From Burkholderiales bacterium (GTDB taxonomy: Bacteria; Pseudomonadota; Gammaproteobacteria; Burkholderiales; Burkholderiaceae_C), in assembly GCA_016219375.1 (NCBI GenBank), contig JACRNC010000011.1:1-64000 (forward strand): 64,000 bases of DNA. Reading direction: 5' to 3'. The position numbers and the translations under genes were made by a program. Shown piece after piece: positions 1 to 10,561 of this stretch. The notes beneath the pieces are model-generated. The model saw nothing but the letters and a program-made list of their open reading frames with translations, did not search any database and was not told the DNA's origin. Each line of letters starts with the position of its first letter. Position 1 is the first letter of the stretch.

Positions 1-555
1 GGATGAACCGCAGCTGCCGCCCGCACCCGCCATGCCTCCCACGGCGTTCCCCACGCGCGTGGGGATGAACCGCCCAGCTGGGCCAGTCGTGCGAGCTGGT
101 CAAGGCGTTCCCCACGCGCGTGGGGATGAACCTCGGTCAGACCCAGCTTGTCGCGCAGGCGGTCCGCGTTCCCCACGCGCGTGGGGATGAACCGGTGTGT
201 AGTCAGACGCGAAGCCTAATACCCAAGCGTTCCCCACGCGCGTGGGGATGAACCGACGCCTTCGGATACTTGAACTCGTGGCGCACGGCGTTCCCCACGC
301 GCGTGGGGATGAACCGACGCCGAATGCATCTTGCTCAACGACGATGGCGCGTTCCCCACGCGCGTGGGGATGAACGGTGCGCCGCGGCGACCTGCCCGGC
401 TGGTCGCTCCGCGTTCCCACGCGCGTGGGGATGAACGCGTTCGATCAAGCCCTTGCCGTGCGGGTTGCCACGTTCCCGTGCGTGGGGATGAACCGTAGGC
501 CAAGGGCGCGAACAAGAAGATCTAGGAGCGTTCCCCGCACACGTGGGGACGAATT
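1..555 (+). CRISPR. Type I-E-like CRISPR array, left end cut by the window
   Basis: A partial repeat ends at position 9, followed by nine repeats starting at 44, 105, 166, 227, 288, 349, 411, 470 and 528. The period is 61 bases: 28-base repeats and mostly 33-base unique spacers. The repeat begins GCGTTCCCCACG and ends GTGGGGATGAACC, with the stem-forming CCCCACGCGCGTGGGG core of type I-E repeats (E. coli: GAGTTCCCC...GGGGATAAACC). The first five complete repeats are identical. The sixth has one changed end base, the seventh and eighth are shortened, and the ninth carries several substitutions. By analogy with the E. coli orientation, the leader and new spacers lie to the left, outside the window, and the decayed repeats are the old end. 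No cas gene is visible. Confidence 0.97.
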
Positions 556-609
556 GGCTCTAGGGGATCGTTGGTACGCGGGCCGTACGCGCTCCAGCGG
601 CGTGGCTGC

Positions 610-1092
610 TCACCCCAGCGCGCGCTCGATATCCCCCGCCAGATCCTTCGGCTTGTCGGTCGGCGCGTAGCGCTTGATGACCTGGCCGTCGCGGCCGATG
701 AGGAACTTGGTGAAGTTCCACTTGATGGCCTTGGTGCCGAGGATGCCGGGGGCTTCTTCGGTGAGCCACTTGTAGAGCGGGTGGGCGTCGCTGCCGTTGA
801 CGTCGATCTTGGCCATCATCGGGAAGCTCACGCCGTAGTTGAGTTGGCAGAAGGAGGCGATCTCGGACTCGCTGCCCGGGTCCTGGCTGCCGAACTGGTT
901 GCACGGGAAGCCGACGATGACCAGGCCGCGCGGGCCGTAGGTCTTCCACAGCTGCTCCAGGCCTTCGAACTGCGGTGTGAAGCCGCACTTGCTGGCGGTG
1001 TTGACGATGAGCAGCGGCTTGCCGCGGAACTCGCTGAGCGAGACGGGCTGGCCGGTGATGGAGGTGGCCTGGAAGTCGTAGACGCTGGTCAT
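610..1092 (-). CDS. Glutathione peroxidase family thiol peroxidase
   Basis: A 160-residue enzyme expected to reduce hydrogen peroxide and lipid hydroperoxides with glutathione or thioredoxin as donor. The peroxidatic Cys36 lies in the [11 protein letters not shown] motif, and the family WNFTKF segment with its catalytic Trp/Asn is near residue 125. The [13 protein letters not shown] block near residue 63 is the second family signature. There is no signal peptide, so it should be cytoplasmic. Length is normal for the bacterial BtuE/Gpx group. It stands alone between the CRISPR array and recX, transcribed in the same direction as recX. Confidence 0.93.
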   Translation of the reverse strand: MTSVYDFQATSITGQPVSLSEFRGKPLLIVNTASKCGFTPQFEGLEQLWKTYGPRGLVIVGFPCNQFGSQDPGSESEIASFCQLNYGVSFPMMAKIDVNGSDAHPLYKWLTEEAPGILGTKAIKWNFTKFLIGRDGQVIKRYAPTDKPKDLAGDIERALG

Positions 1093-1430
1093 GCGAGGGC
1101 TCCGGTGTGTGGCGGGCTGCGGGTGCGCGGGTAGGGTCGCCTGCGCCGCGAGGCGGCTGGCCGGCGGGATGCTACGTCGTCATGGCAGGTCTTGCAGGGC
1201 ACGGCCGGGGTGGCCGCCAGTTCAAGCCGCCTTGTATTGCTTGGGTCGTAGTGGGCGTGCCGTGCAAGGGTGCCGGGCAAAGTGCCGCGCATGGGGGCAA
1301 GCAAGGGCGATCTGCCGTTGCGCACGGCGGCGAGGGCGCAGGGCCATCGCGGTAAAGGCGGCCTGCGTGCGCTTTGGCTGCAGCTCTGCGCACGGCCCGG
1401 ATGGCGGGCGGGGCTCAGTGAGGTGGCGTC
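1093..1430. other. Intergenic stretch without a recognisable gene
   Basis: This 338-base gap lies between gpx and recX, both on the minus strand. Short open frames exist on both strands, but they have arginine- and proline-rich composition typical of out-of-frame high-GC DNA. No convincing hairpin, promoter or small RNA was recognised. Confidence 0.5.
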
Positions 1431-1931
1431 TCAGCTGGCGTCCGAGTCGTCCCAATCCTGGCCGGGGCCGTCGGCAATGCCTTCAGCGGCCGTGCGCAGC
1501 ACGCGGCGCACGGTGTCACCGGAAAAGCCGCGGGCGAGCAGGAAGCGCTGCTGCCGCGCGCGCTCGGTCAGGTCGCGTGGCGGGCGGCCGAAGCGCTGAC
1601 GCCACAGCGCGGTGGCGCGCTCCAGCTCGGTGGCCTGCAGTGCGGCGAGCACCGGGGCGGCGACCTCGCGCTCCACGCCGTGCTGCTGCAGCTCCTGGCG
1701 GATGCGGGCGCTGCCGTAGCGGCTGGCGCGGCGGTGGGCGACGGATTCGGCAAAGCGCTCGGCCGACAGCCAGCCGCGGGCGGCGAAGTCATCGAGCACG
1801 CGCTCGATCTCGTCGGCGTCTTCGCTGTGGCGGGCCAGCTTGCGCGCGAGCTCCAGCCGGGAATGCTCGCGCGCAGCCAGGAAGCGCAGCGCGCGGGCTT
1901 TCAGCGACAGCTCGGGCTTGGGGCGCGGCAT
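1431..1931 (-). CDS. recX: RecX, regulatory protein for RecA
   Basis: A 166-residue helical protein that binds RecA filaments and limits their extension during recombination and SOS. It shows the family layout: an N-terminal ALRFLAAREHSRLEL repeat, a central WLSAERFAESVAHRRASRYG segment, and a C-terminal RQQRFLLARGFSGDTVRRVL repeat, that is, three tandem three-helix units. The short acidic tail (DWDDSD) is unremarkable. It lies 138 bases downstream of recA on the same strand, the usual arrangement, so it is likely expressed by read-through from the recA promoter. Confidence 0.93.
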   Translation of the reverse strand: MPRPKPELSLKARALRFLAAREHSRLELARKLARHSEDADEIERVLDDFAARGWLSAERFAESVAHRRASRYGSARIRQELQQHGVEREVAAPVLAALQATELERATALWRQRFGRPPRDLTERARQQRFLLARGFSGDTVRRVLRTAAEGIADGPGQDWDDSDAS

Positions 1932-1970
1932 GGTGCACGCGCAGCGAAACGGGCTGCGCCCTGCAAAGAC

Positions 1971-1995
1971 AGCAGCCGGGTCATGCCCGGCTGCT
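1971..1995 (-). terminator. recA-recX intergenic hairpin (attenuator or terminator)
   Basis: A perfect 10-bp inverted repeat, AGCAGCCGGG (1971-1980) and CCCGGCTGCT (1986-1995), with a 5-base loop. On the minus strand it is followed by GTCTTTGC, a weak T-rich stretch. It sits after the recA stop and before recX, matching the leaky recA terminator known from E. coli, where a small fraction of transcripts continue into recX. Confidence 0.6.
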
Positions 1996-2069
1996 CAAGG
2001 ATGGGATGAAGGACGGAGTCATTGCGGGTGTCATCGCTGCGCGCTTGGCACCCGGGTGCGCCATGTGCC

Positions 2070-3119
2070 TTACTCCTGCGCGGCTCCGGTGGCCGGCGGC
2101 AGCAGCGTGATGCCCAGCTGCTCGCGGATCTTGTTCTCGATCTCGTAGGCCAGCTCGGGGTTCTCGCGCAGGAACTCGCGGGCGTTGTCCTTGCCCTGGC
2201 CGATCTTCTCGCCGTTGTAGGCGTACCAGGCGCCGGACTTGTCGACGATGCGCTGGGCCACGCCCAGGTCGATGATCTCGCCCTCGCGGCTGATGCCTTC
2301 GCCGTAAAGGATGTCGAAGTCGGCCGTCTTGAAGGGCGGCGAGACCTTGTTCTTGACGACCTTGACCTTGGTCTCGTTGCCGATGACCTCGTCGCCCTTC
2401 TTGATGGAGCCGACGCGGCGGATGTCCAGGCGCACGGAGGCGTAGAACTTCAGCGCGTTGCCGCCGGTGGTCGTCTCAGGCGAGCCGAACATCACGCCGA
2501 TCTTCATGCGGATCTGGTTGATGAAGATGACGGTGCAGTTGGTCTTCTTGATGGTGGCGGTGAGCTTGCGCAGGGCCTGGCTCATCAGGCGGGCCTGCAG
2601 GCCGGGCAGGCTGTCGCCCATCTCGCCTTCGATTTCAGCCTTGGGCACCAGGGCGGCGACGGAGTCGACGACGATCAGGTCCACCGAGCCGGAGCGCACC
2701 AGGGCGTCGACGATCTCCAGGGCCTGCTCGCCGGTGTCGGGCTGGGAGATGAGCAGGTCGTGCAGGTCCACGCCGAGCTTTTGCGCGTACTGCACGTCCA
2801 GAGCGTGCTCGGCATCGACGAATGCGCAGACGCCGCCGAGCTTTTGCATCTCGGCCACGACCTGCAGCGTGAGCGTGGTCTTGCCGGAGGACTCGGGGCC
2901 GTAGATCTCGATGACGCGGCCGCGTGGCAGGCCGCCCACGCCCAGGGCGATGTCCAGGCCCAGCGAGCCGGTGGAGACGACCTGGATGTCCTCGGCCACC
3001 TCGCCCTCGCCCAGGCGCATGATGGAGCCCTTGCCGAACTGCTTTTCGATCTGGGCCAGCGCGGCCTGCAGGGCCTTGGCCTTCTCGGGATTCAGGGGGG
3101 GCTTGACCGGGGCGTCCAT
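2070..3119 (-). CDS. recA: RecA recombinase
   Basis: The 349-residue strand-exchange ATPase and LexA co-protease. Walker A is GPESSGKTT at residues 74-82. [22 protein letters not shown] holds Walker B and loop L1, and [22 protein letters not shown] is the L2 DNA-binding loop. Initiation at [10 protein letters not shown] is chosen because the family N-terminus aligns there and upstream codons are not RecA-like. The C-terminus is acidic and short. A LexA box lies 44 bases upstream of the start, so SOS control is expected, with recX downstream in the same operon. Confidence 0.98.
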   Translation of the reverse strand: MDAPVKPPLNPEKAKALQAALAQIEKQFGKGSIMRLGEGEVAEDIQVVSTGSLGLDIALGVGGLPRGRVIEIYGPESSGKTTLTLQVVAEMQKLGGVCAFVDAEHALDVQYAQKLGVDLHDLLISQPDTGEQALEIVDALVRSGSVDLIVVDSVAALVPKAEIEGEMGDSLPGLQARLMSQALRKLTATIKKTNCTVIFINQIRMKIGVMFGSPETTTGGNALKFYASVRLDIRRVGSIKKGDEVIGNETKVKVVKNKVSPPFKTADFDILYGEGISREGEIIDLGVAQRIVDKSGAWYAYNGEKIGQGKDNAREFLRENPELAYEIENKIREQLGITLLPPATGAAQE

Positions 3120-3149
3120 CGTGGCTGTCTCCAACAGAAAGTTCGGCCG

Positions 3150-3179
3150 CATTATCGCCGATGCTGGATGTTTGTACAG
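3150..3179 (-). promoter_or_regulatory. LexA (SOS) box and -10 element of recA
   Basis: On the minus strand CTGTACAAACATCCAG (3164-3179) matches the CTGT-N8-ACAG LexA box with one mismatch. Downstream, toward recA, GATAAT (about 3151-3156) is a 5-of-6 match to a -10 hexamer, with TGTACA inside the LexA box 16 bases upstream as a possible -35. The operator would overlap the promoter, as in other recA genes. Confidence 0.7.
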
Positions 3180-3359
3180 TGATTTGCCGGCCCCCTCAGG
3201 GGTGAGCCGGTGCGCGGGCCGGCCCGGCGCGGCTTGACGCATCTCAATGGCGGATCGGCCGGCCGTGCGAACAATGGGACGGGTCAGGCAGCCTGACCCT
3301 GCCGCCCGCCGCTCTGGCGGGGCCCCACAGATCCCACCTGCAGACCACCAGGAGACCGC

Positions 3360-3599
3360 ATGCCGACCGAGCACCACCCGCTGATCAAGGACTTCCCCGA
3401 GCTGCGCGAGCGCATCCACGCGCTCAAGGGCGACAGTCATTTCAGCCGCCTGGAGCGGGCCTACGAGGAGCTGGACAAGCGCGTCGTGCGCATCGAGGAG
3501 CGCATCGAGCACACGTCCGAGGACGAGCTGGAGCGGCTGAAGGTCGAGCGCGTGCGCCTGAAGGACGAGCTCTACCGACTGCTGACGGCCACGGCCTGA
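3360..3599 (+). CDS. DUF465 (YdcH-like) small coiled-coil protein
   Basis: A 79-residue cytoplasmic protein with the DUF465 pattern: [27 protein letters not shown], then an acidic/basic amphipathic helix ([18 protein letters not shown]) predicted to form a coiled coil. Function in this family is unknown. ATG at 3360 is preceded by AGGAG within CCACCAGGAGACCGC, a clear ribosome binding site. It is transcribed divergently from recA and stands as a single gene. Confidence 0.88.
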   Translation: MPTEHHPLIKDFPELRERIHALKGDSHFSRLERAYEELDKRVVRIEERIEHTSEDELERLKVERVRLKDELYRLLTATA

Positions 3600-3661
3600 C
3601 CAGGGCCGGGGGCACGCGCCGGGCCCGGCCCGGATACCGCGTCCCTACAATCGCAGGGCTG

Positions 3662-3792
3662 GCCAAGGAGCGCTGCGACGGCCCGGGAGGGCCGCCAGGC
3701 TTGGCACAGCGGCCGCGCTGCCCTGCAAGGGGCCGCGCGGCTTTGCCTTTGGGGCGGCCGCTGCTGCTCCGGGGCGATGACCAACGGCGCTC
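3662..3792 (+). promoter_or_regulatory. S-adenosylhomocysteine (SAH) riboswitch upstream of metH
   Basis: The stretch GGAGCGCTGCGACGG (3667-3681), CCAGGCTTGGCA (3695-3706) and AACGGCGCTCGCC (3783-3795) carries the conserved blocks of the SAH riboswitch in order. Stem P1 pairs GAGCGC (3668-3673) with GCGCTC (3787-3792). The pseudoknot pairs GCCAAG (3662-3667) with CTTGGC (3700-3705). Relative to the GCCGAG/CTCGGC version I recall from other betaproteobacteria, this is a compensatory change. SAH riboswitches are ON switches that raise expression of SAH-recycling and methionine genes when SAH accumulates, which fits metH immediately downstream. Confidence 0.9.
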
Positions 3793-3934
3793 GCCTCGTC
3801 CCTGATCCGATGCGGCCCGCCGGGCGCCGCGCGGCGCCGGTGGCGGGCGAGCGCGCCGCGCCCGCCCCGCGCTGTGGGCCGTGCGGCACGGACGGTCCGC
3901 GCAACCGCATGCGCCCCGCGCATCGCCTGCCGCC

Positions 3935-6754
<2,820 letters not shown>

Positions 6755-7079
6755 ACCCGGCCCCGGCCGCTGCCGCCGCGTGCGGCGGCGTGCCCGTGGG
6801 CGCTCACTCTCCCCACGTCTGCGGGGCCTTTGACCGCTCGGCCCGCACGGCGCACACCTGCTTACAGGTTGCCGTTACACACTCTGCCGCCGACCAGCGT
6901 GGTCAGGCCCGCCCGGCTTCGTAACGGAGCGTAGGGCGGCCGAGCGGCGCGCCGGCCCACAAAAGCACAGGCAGCCGGCCGTCGCGGCCGGTTAACGGGC
7001 AGATTTCGTCAGAAGAAGGCCCGGCACGGATGCCGCTACCAGCAGCCCGCTGAGGGGCCGCTGCCCGGAGGGGGCTGAG
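6755..7079. other. metH-DUF1800 intergenic region with a terminator-like hairpin
   Basis: No gene is recognisable in these 325 bases. A perfect 8-bp inverted repeat, GCCGCCGC (6772-6779) and GCGGCGGC (6782-6789), lies 18 bases after the metH stop. It lacks a T-run, so it is only a possible terminator. The end of the region, CCCGGAGGGGGCTGAG, supplies the ribosome binding site of the next gene. Confidence 0.45.
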
Positions 7080-8912
7080 ATGAGGGATGGGGACAAGGCC
7101 GGGCCGCGCGCCCGGCAACTGCTGAGCTGCGCGCCGGCTGCGCCACGCCGACCGCTGCGCACATGGGCTGCCGCGCTGGCCGCGGCCGTGCTGCTGGCCG
7201 CCTGCGGCGGCGGCAGCTCCGGGGACGCCGGCCAGGGGCCCAATGCCCGCGCCCAGGCCGTCAAGCCGGCCAGCGATGCGGACGCCCGGCGCTTCCTGGC
7301 CCAGGCCACGTTCGGCCCGGACGACGCGCAGCTGGCCGAGGTCAACCGCCGCGGCTTCAATGGCTGGATCGACTGGCAGTGGACCCTGCCCTACACCCCG
7401 GTGCTGACGCACTGGGACGCCGAGAACGCCCGCATCCGTGCGCTCAATGCCAACGACCGCGCGCGGTCGGCCGAGCTGCAGCAGGCCTTCTACCAGCGCG
7501 CGCTCTTCGGCCAGGACCAGCTGCGCGTGCGCATGGCCTATGCGCTGTCGCAGATCTTCGTCGTGTCCACCGTGGACAGCACGCTCGGTGATCAGACCCG
7601 CATGGTGGCCAGCTACTTCGACATGTTGCAGACCACGGGGCTGACCACCTACCGCCAGCTGCTGGAGGGTGTGGCCCGCCACCCGGCGATGGGCATCTAC
7701 CTGTCCCACCTGCGCAACCAGGGCGAGGACACCGCCACCGGCCGCGTGCCGGACGAGAACTTCGCGCGCGAAGTGATGCAGCTGTTCTCCATCGGCCTGG
7801 TCAGGCTCAACACTGACGGCACGCCGGTGATGAACAACGGCGTGGCGGTGGAGACCTACACCGCCGACGACGTGAAGGGCCTGGCCAAGGTCTTCACCGG
7901 CTGGAGCTGGGCCGGCCCGGACAAGCACCGGGGCCGCTTCTACGGCTGGGACGGCTACCAGGATGCCAACCGCGCCATCACGCCGATGCAGGCCTACCCG
8001 GACTTCCATTCCAGGTCCGAGAAGCGCTTCCTGGGCGTCACCATCCCCGCCGGCACCGCGCCGGAGGCGGCGCTCAAGACCGCGCTGGACACGCTGGCCG
8101 CCCACCCCAACACCGCGCCCTTCATCAGCCGCCAGCTCATCCAGCGCCTGGTCACCAGCAACCCCAGCGCCGGGTATGTGCGCGACGTGGCCGAGGCCTT
8201 CAGCCGCTCCGGCGGCGACATGAAGACCGTCGTGGCCACCATCCTGCTGCACAACGAGGCGCGCAACCTGGCCTACCTGAGCGACCCGCAGCACGGCAAG
8301 CTGCGCGAGCCGGTGCTGCGGCTGACCGCGTTGCTGCGCGCCTATGGCGTCAAGTCCAACAACGGCAAGGTGGACCTGCGCGGCACCGACAACCCCGGCA
8401 CCGAGCTGGCGCAGACGCCGCTGAACGCGCCCTCGGTCTTCAACTTCTACCGCCCGGGCTATGTGCCGGCGGGCACCCAGGCCGGCTCGCGCGGCATGGT
8501 GGTGCCGGAGATGCAGATCGCCAACGAGACCTCGATGGCCGGCTACGTCAACTTCATGACCAGCGGCATCGTCCACGGCTTCGGCCAGTGGGGCGTGATC
8601 AGCGACACCGGCGGCCGGGAGGGCCGCGACCTGCGCCTGCCCTTCAACCGCTACTCGCCGGCGGCCGACTTCAACGCCAGCCCGCTGCGCGCCCTGGCCC
8701 GCAGCGACGTGCCGGGCCTGATCGAGCATCTCAACCAGCGGCTGTTCTACGGCGCGATGTCCGAGGCACTGCGCGGTGAGCTGGTCAGCGCGGTGCAGGC
8801 CATGCCGGCCAACTCCACCACGCCCAGCGCCTATGAAGAGCAGCTGCGCCAGCGCATCTGGATGGCGCTGACGCTGGCCGTGGCCTCGCCCGAATACATC
8901 GTCCTCAAGTGA
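7080..8912 (+). CDS. DUF1800 family lipoprotein
   Basis: A 610-residue exported protein. The N-terminus is basic and then hydrophobic, ending in VLLAACGGGSS, a lipobox with Cys42, so it should be lipid-anchored. The body matches DUF1800: DARRFLAQATFGP near the start, an NFAREVMQLFSIGL block, and DVKGLAKVFTGW in the middle. Biochemical function is not established for the family. It lies 19 bases before a DUF1501 gene. This pairing recurs in many bacteria and suggests the two products work together outside the cytoplasm. Confidence 0.9.
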   Translation: MRDGDKAGPRARQLLSCAPAAPRRPLRTWAAALAAAVLLAACGGGSSGDAGQGPNARAQAVKPASDADARRFLAQATFGPDDAQLAEVNRRGFNGWIDWQWTLPYTPVLTHWDAENARIRALNANDRARSAELQQAFYQRALFGQDQLRVRMAYALSQIFVVSTVDSTLGDQTRMVASYFDMLQTTGLTTYRQLLEGVARHPAMGIYLSHLRNQGEDTATGRVPDENFAREVMQLFSIGLVRLNTDGTPVMNNGVAVETYTADDVKGLAKVFTGWSWAGPDKHRGRFYGWDGYQDANRAITPMQAYPDFHSRSEKRFLGVTIPAGTAPEAALKTALDTLAAHPNTAPFISRQLIQRLVTSNPSAGYVRDVAEAFSRSGGDMKTVVATILLHNEARNLAYLSDPQHGKLREPVLRLTALLRAYGVKSNNGKVDLRGTDNPGTELAQTPLNAPSVFNFYRPGYVPAGTQAGSRGMVVPEMQIANETSMAGYVNFMTSGIVHGFGQWGVISDTGGREGRDLRLPFNRYSPAADFNASPLRALARSDVPGLIEHLNQRLFYGAMSEALRGELVSAVQAMPANSTTPSAYEEQLRQRIWMALTLAVASPEYIVLK

Positions 8913-8931
8913 ATCAGCCAGGGGCCGCGAC

Positions 8932-10509
8932 ATGACCACCTCTTCTGCCAGCCGCCGGGCCTTCCTGCAGCGCGCGGCCGCCTTTGCCGCGCTGGGCGGC
9001 GGCGGGCCGCTGGCGCTCAACCTGGCGGCGCTGTCCAGCGCCAGCGCGCAGTCGGCCTCGGGCTACCGCGCGCTGGTGTGCATCTTCCTGAACGGCGGCA
9101 ACGACGCCTTCAACATGGTGCTGCCCACCGACTCGGCGTCGTGGGCGGCCTACACCGCCACGCGCAACCAGGCGCCCAGCAGCATTGCGCTGCTGCGCGA
9201 CGTGGCGCCCAACTCGTCGGCCGCGGCCAGCTCGGTGGAGCGCCTGGGCGGCGTGCTGCCCATCTCGCCGGCCAGGGCCCAGGCGGTGCAGGGCCGCAGC
9301 TTCGCGCTGCACCCGGCGCTGGCCGGCGTGAAGGCGCTGTTCGACGCCCGCCGGCTAGCGGTGGTGGCCAACGTCGGGCCGCTGATCGCGCCCACCACCA
9401 AGGCGGAGTACGGCCAGGCCAGCCATGCCAAGCCGGCCAAGCTGTTCTCGCACAACGACCAGAGCTCGACCTGGCAGGCCTTCCGCCCCGAGGGGGCCAG
9501 CCAGGGCTGGGGCGGCCTGATGGGCGACGTGCTGGCCTCTGGCAACGGCAGCGGCGCCACCTTCACCGCTGTTTCGGCATCCGGCAACGCGGTGTGGCTG
9601 ACCGGGCGCAGCACGCTGGCCTATCAGGTGTCCACCACCGGGCCGATCGCCGTGGGCTGGGTGGATGCGGCCACCGGCGTGCGCTCGCTGCACGGCTCCA
9701 CCGCCGGCTACCAGGCACTGCGTCGCATCATGACCGCGGCCCCCAGCGGCGGCGCTGCCGCGCGCCCGCTGCATGCCGACGTGGCCACGCTCTACGGCCG
9801 CTCGCTGGATGCCGAGGGCCGGCTGTCCAGCGTGATGCCGAGCGCCGCGGCGGCGCCCTACGGCACGCCGCCCAGCGGTGGTGCGGCCTATGACCAGAAC
9901 AAGGACCCGCTGCTGCAGTTCGTCCACCCGGGCACCGGCCAGGCCACTGCCAGCAGCCTGGCCCGGCAGCTGCAGGCCATCGCCCGGCTGATGGTGGCCG
10001 GCCAGGCGCTGGGCGTGCGGCGCCAGGTGTTCTATGCCAGCCTGGGCGGCTTCGACACGCACGACAACCAGGTGGCGCAGCAGGCCATGCTGATGGCCCA
10101 GCTCAACCATGCGCTGGTGTACTTCGACAGCGTGCTGGGCCAGCTGGGGCTGCGCGACAGCGTGGTCACCTTCACCGGCTCGGAGTTCGGCCGCACCTTC
10201 ACCAGCAACGGCGACGGCACCGACCACGGCTGGGGCGCGCATCACCTGGTGATGGGCGGCGGCTCGCTGCAGGGTGGCGACATCTACGGCCGCTTCCCCA
10301 CCTACGGCAGCGTGGGCGATGCCGGCGGCGCCTTTGCCAGCAGCCCGGATCAGCTGGGCAACGGCGTGCTGCTGCCCAGCGTGTCGGTGGACCAGTACGC
10401 CGCCACGCTGGGCCGCTGGATGGGCGTGAGCGACAGCAACGCCCTGGCCATCCTGCCCAACCTCAGCCGCTTCAACGCCGGCGAGCGCAACCTGGGCTTC
10501 CTGGCCTGA
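8932..10509 (+). CDS. DUF1501 family twin-arginine-exported protein
   Basis: A 525-residue protein with a twin-arginine signal (SRRAFLQ at residues 7-13, then an alanine-rich hydrophobic stretch ending ASAQS). Family blocks include CIFLNGGNDAFNMVLP, HPALAGVKALFDA, GGFDTHDNQ and FTGSEFGRTFTSNGDGTDHGWGAHHLVMGG. The last resembles the metal-binding part of the alkaline phosphatase/sulfatase fold to which DUF1501 is related. A substrate cannot be named. It follows the DUF1800 gene by 19 bases and is almost certainly co-transcribed with it. Tat export implies folding and cofactor loading in the cytoplasm. Confidence 0.9.
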   Translation: MTTSSASRRAFLQRAAAFAALGGGGPLALNLAALSSASAQSASGYRALVCIFLNGGNDAFNMVLPTDSASWAAYTATRNQAPSSIALLRDVAPNSSAAASSVERLGGVLPISPARAQAVQGRSFALHPALAGVKALFDARRLAVVANVGPLIAPTTKAEYGQASHAKPAKLFSHNDQSSTWQAFRPEGASQGWGGLMGDVLASGNGSGATFTAVSASGNAVWLTGRSTLAYQVSTTGPIAVGWVDAATGVRSLHGSTAGYQALRRIMTAAPSGGAAARPLHADVATLYGRSLDAEGRLSSVMPSAAAAPYGTPPSGGAAYDQNKDPLLQFVHPGTGQATASSLARQLQAIARLMVAGQALGVRRQVFYASLGGFDTHDNQVAQQAMLMAQLNHALVYFDSVLGQLGLRDSVVTFTGSEFGRTFTSNGDGTDHGWGAHHLVMGGGSLQGGDIYGRFPTYGSVGDAGGAFASSPDQLGNGVLLPSVSVDQYAATLGRWMGVSDSNALAILPNLSRFNAGERNLGFLA

Positions 10510-10561
10510 GAGGATGCGCAACGAGAGCCCGACGGGCCGGCGTTGAGCGCAACCGCGCCGG

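Noticed and set aside
1-555. Spacers targeting other sequences in this window
   Set aside because: Reading the spacers against the window by eye gave no evident match. A proper search is needed for any target claim.
1089-1325. Minus-strand 78-residue frame with a CKTCH heme-binding-like motif in the gpx-recX gap
   Set aside because: The rest of the frame is Arg/Pro-rich noise without a signal peptide, and it overlaps the gpx start. The CxxCH is likely chance.
3881-3934. Upstream GTG at 3881 as the start of metH
   Set aside because: The extra 18 residues are Arg/Pro/Ala-rich and no ribosome binding site precedes the GTG. ATG at 3935 is more plausible, though not proven.
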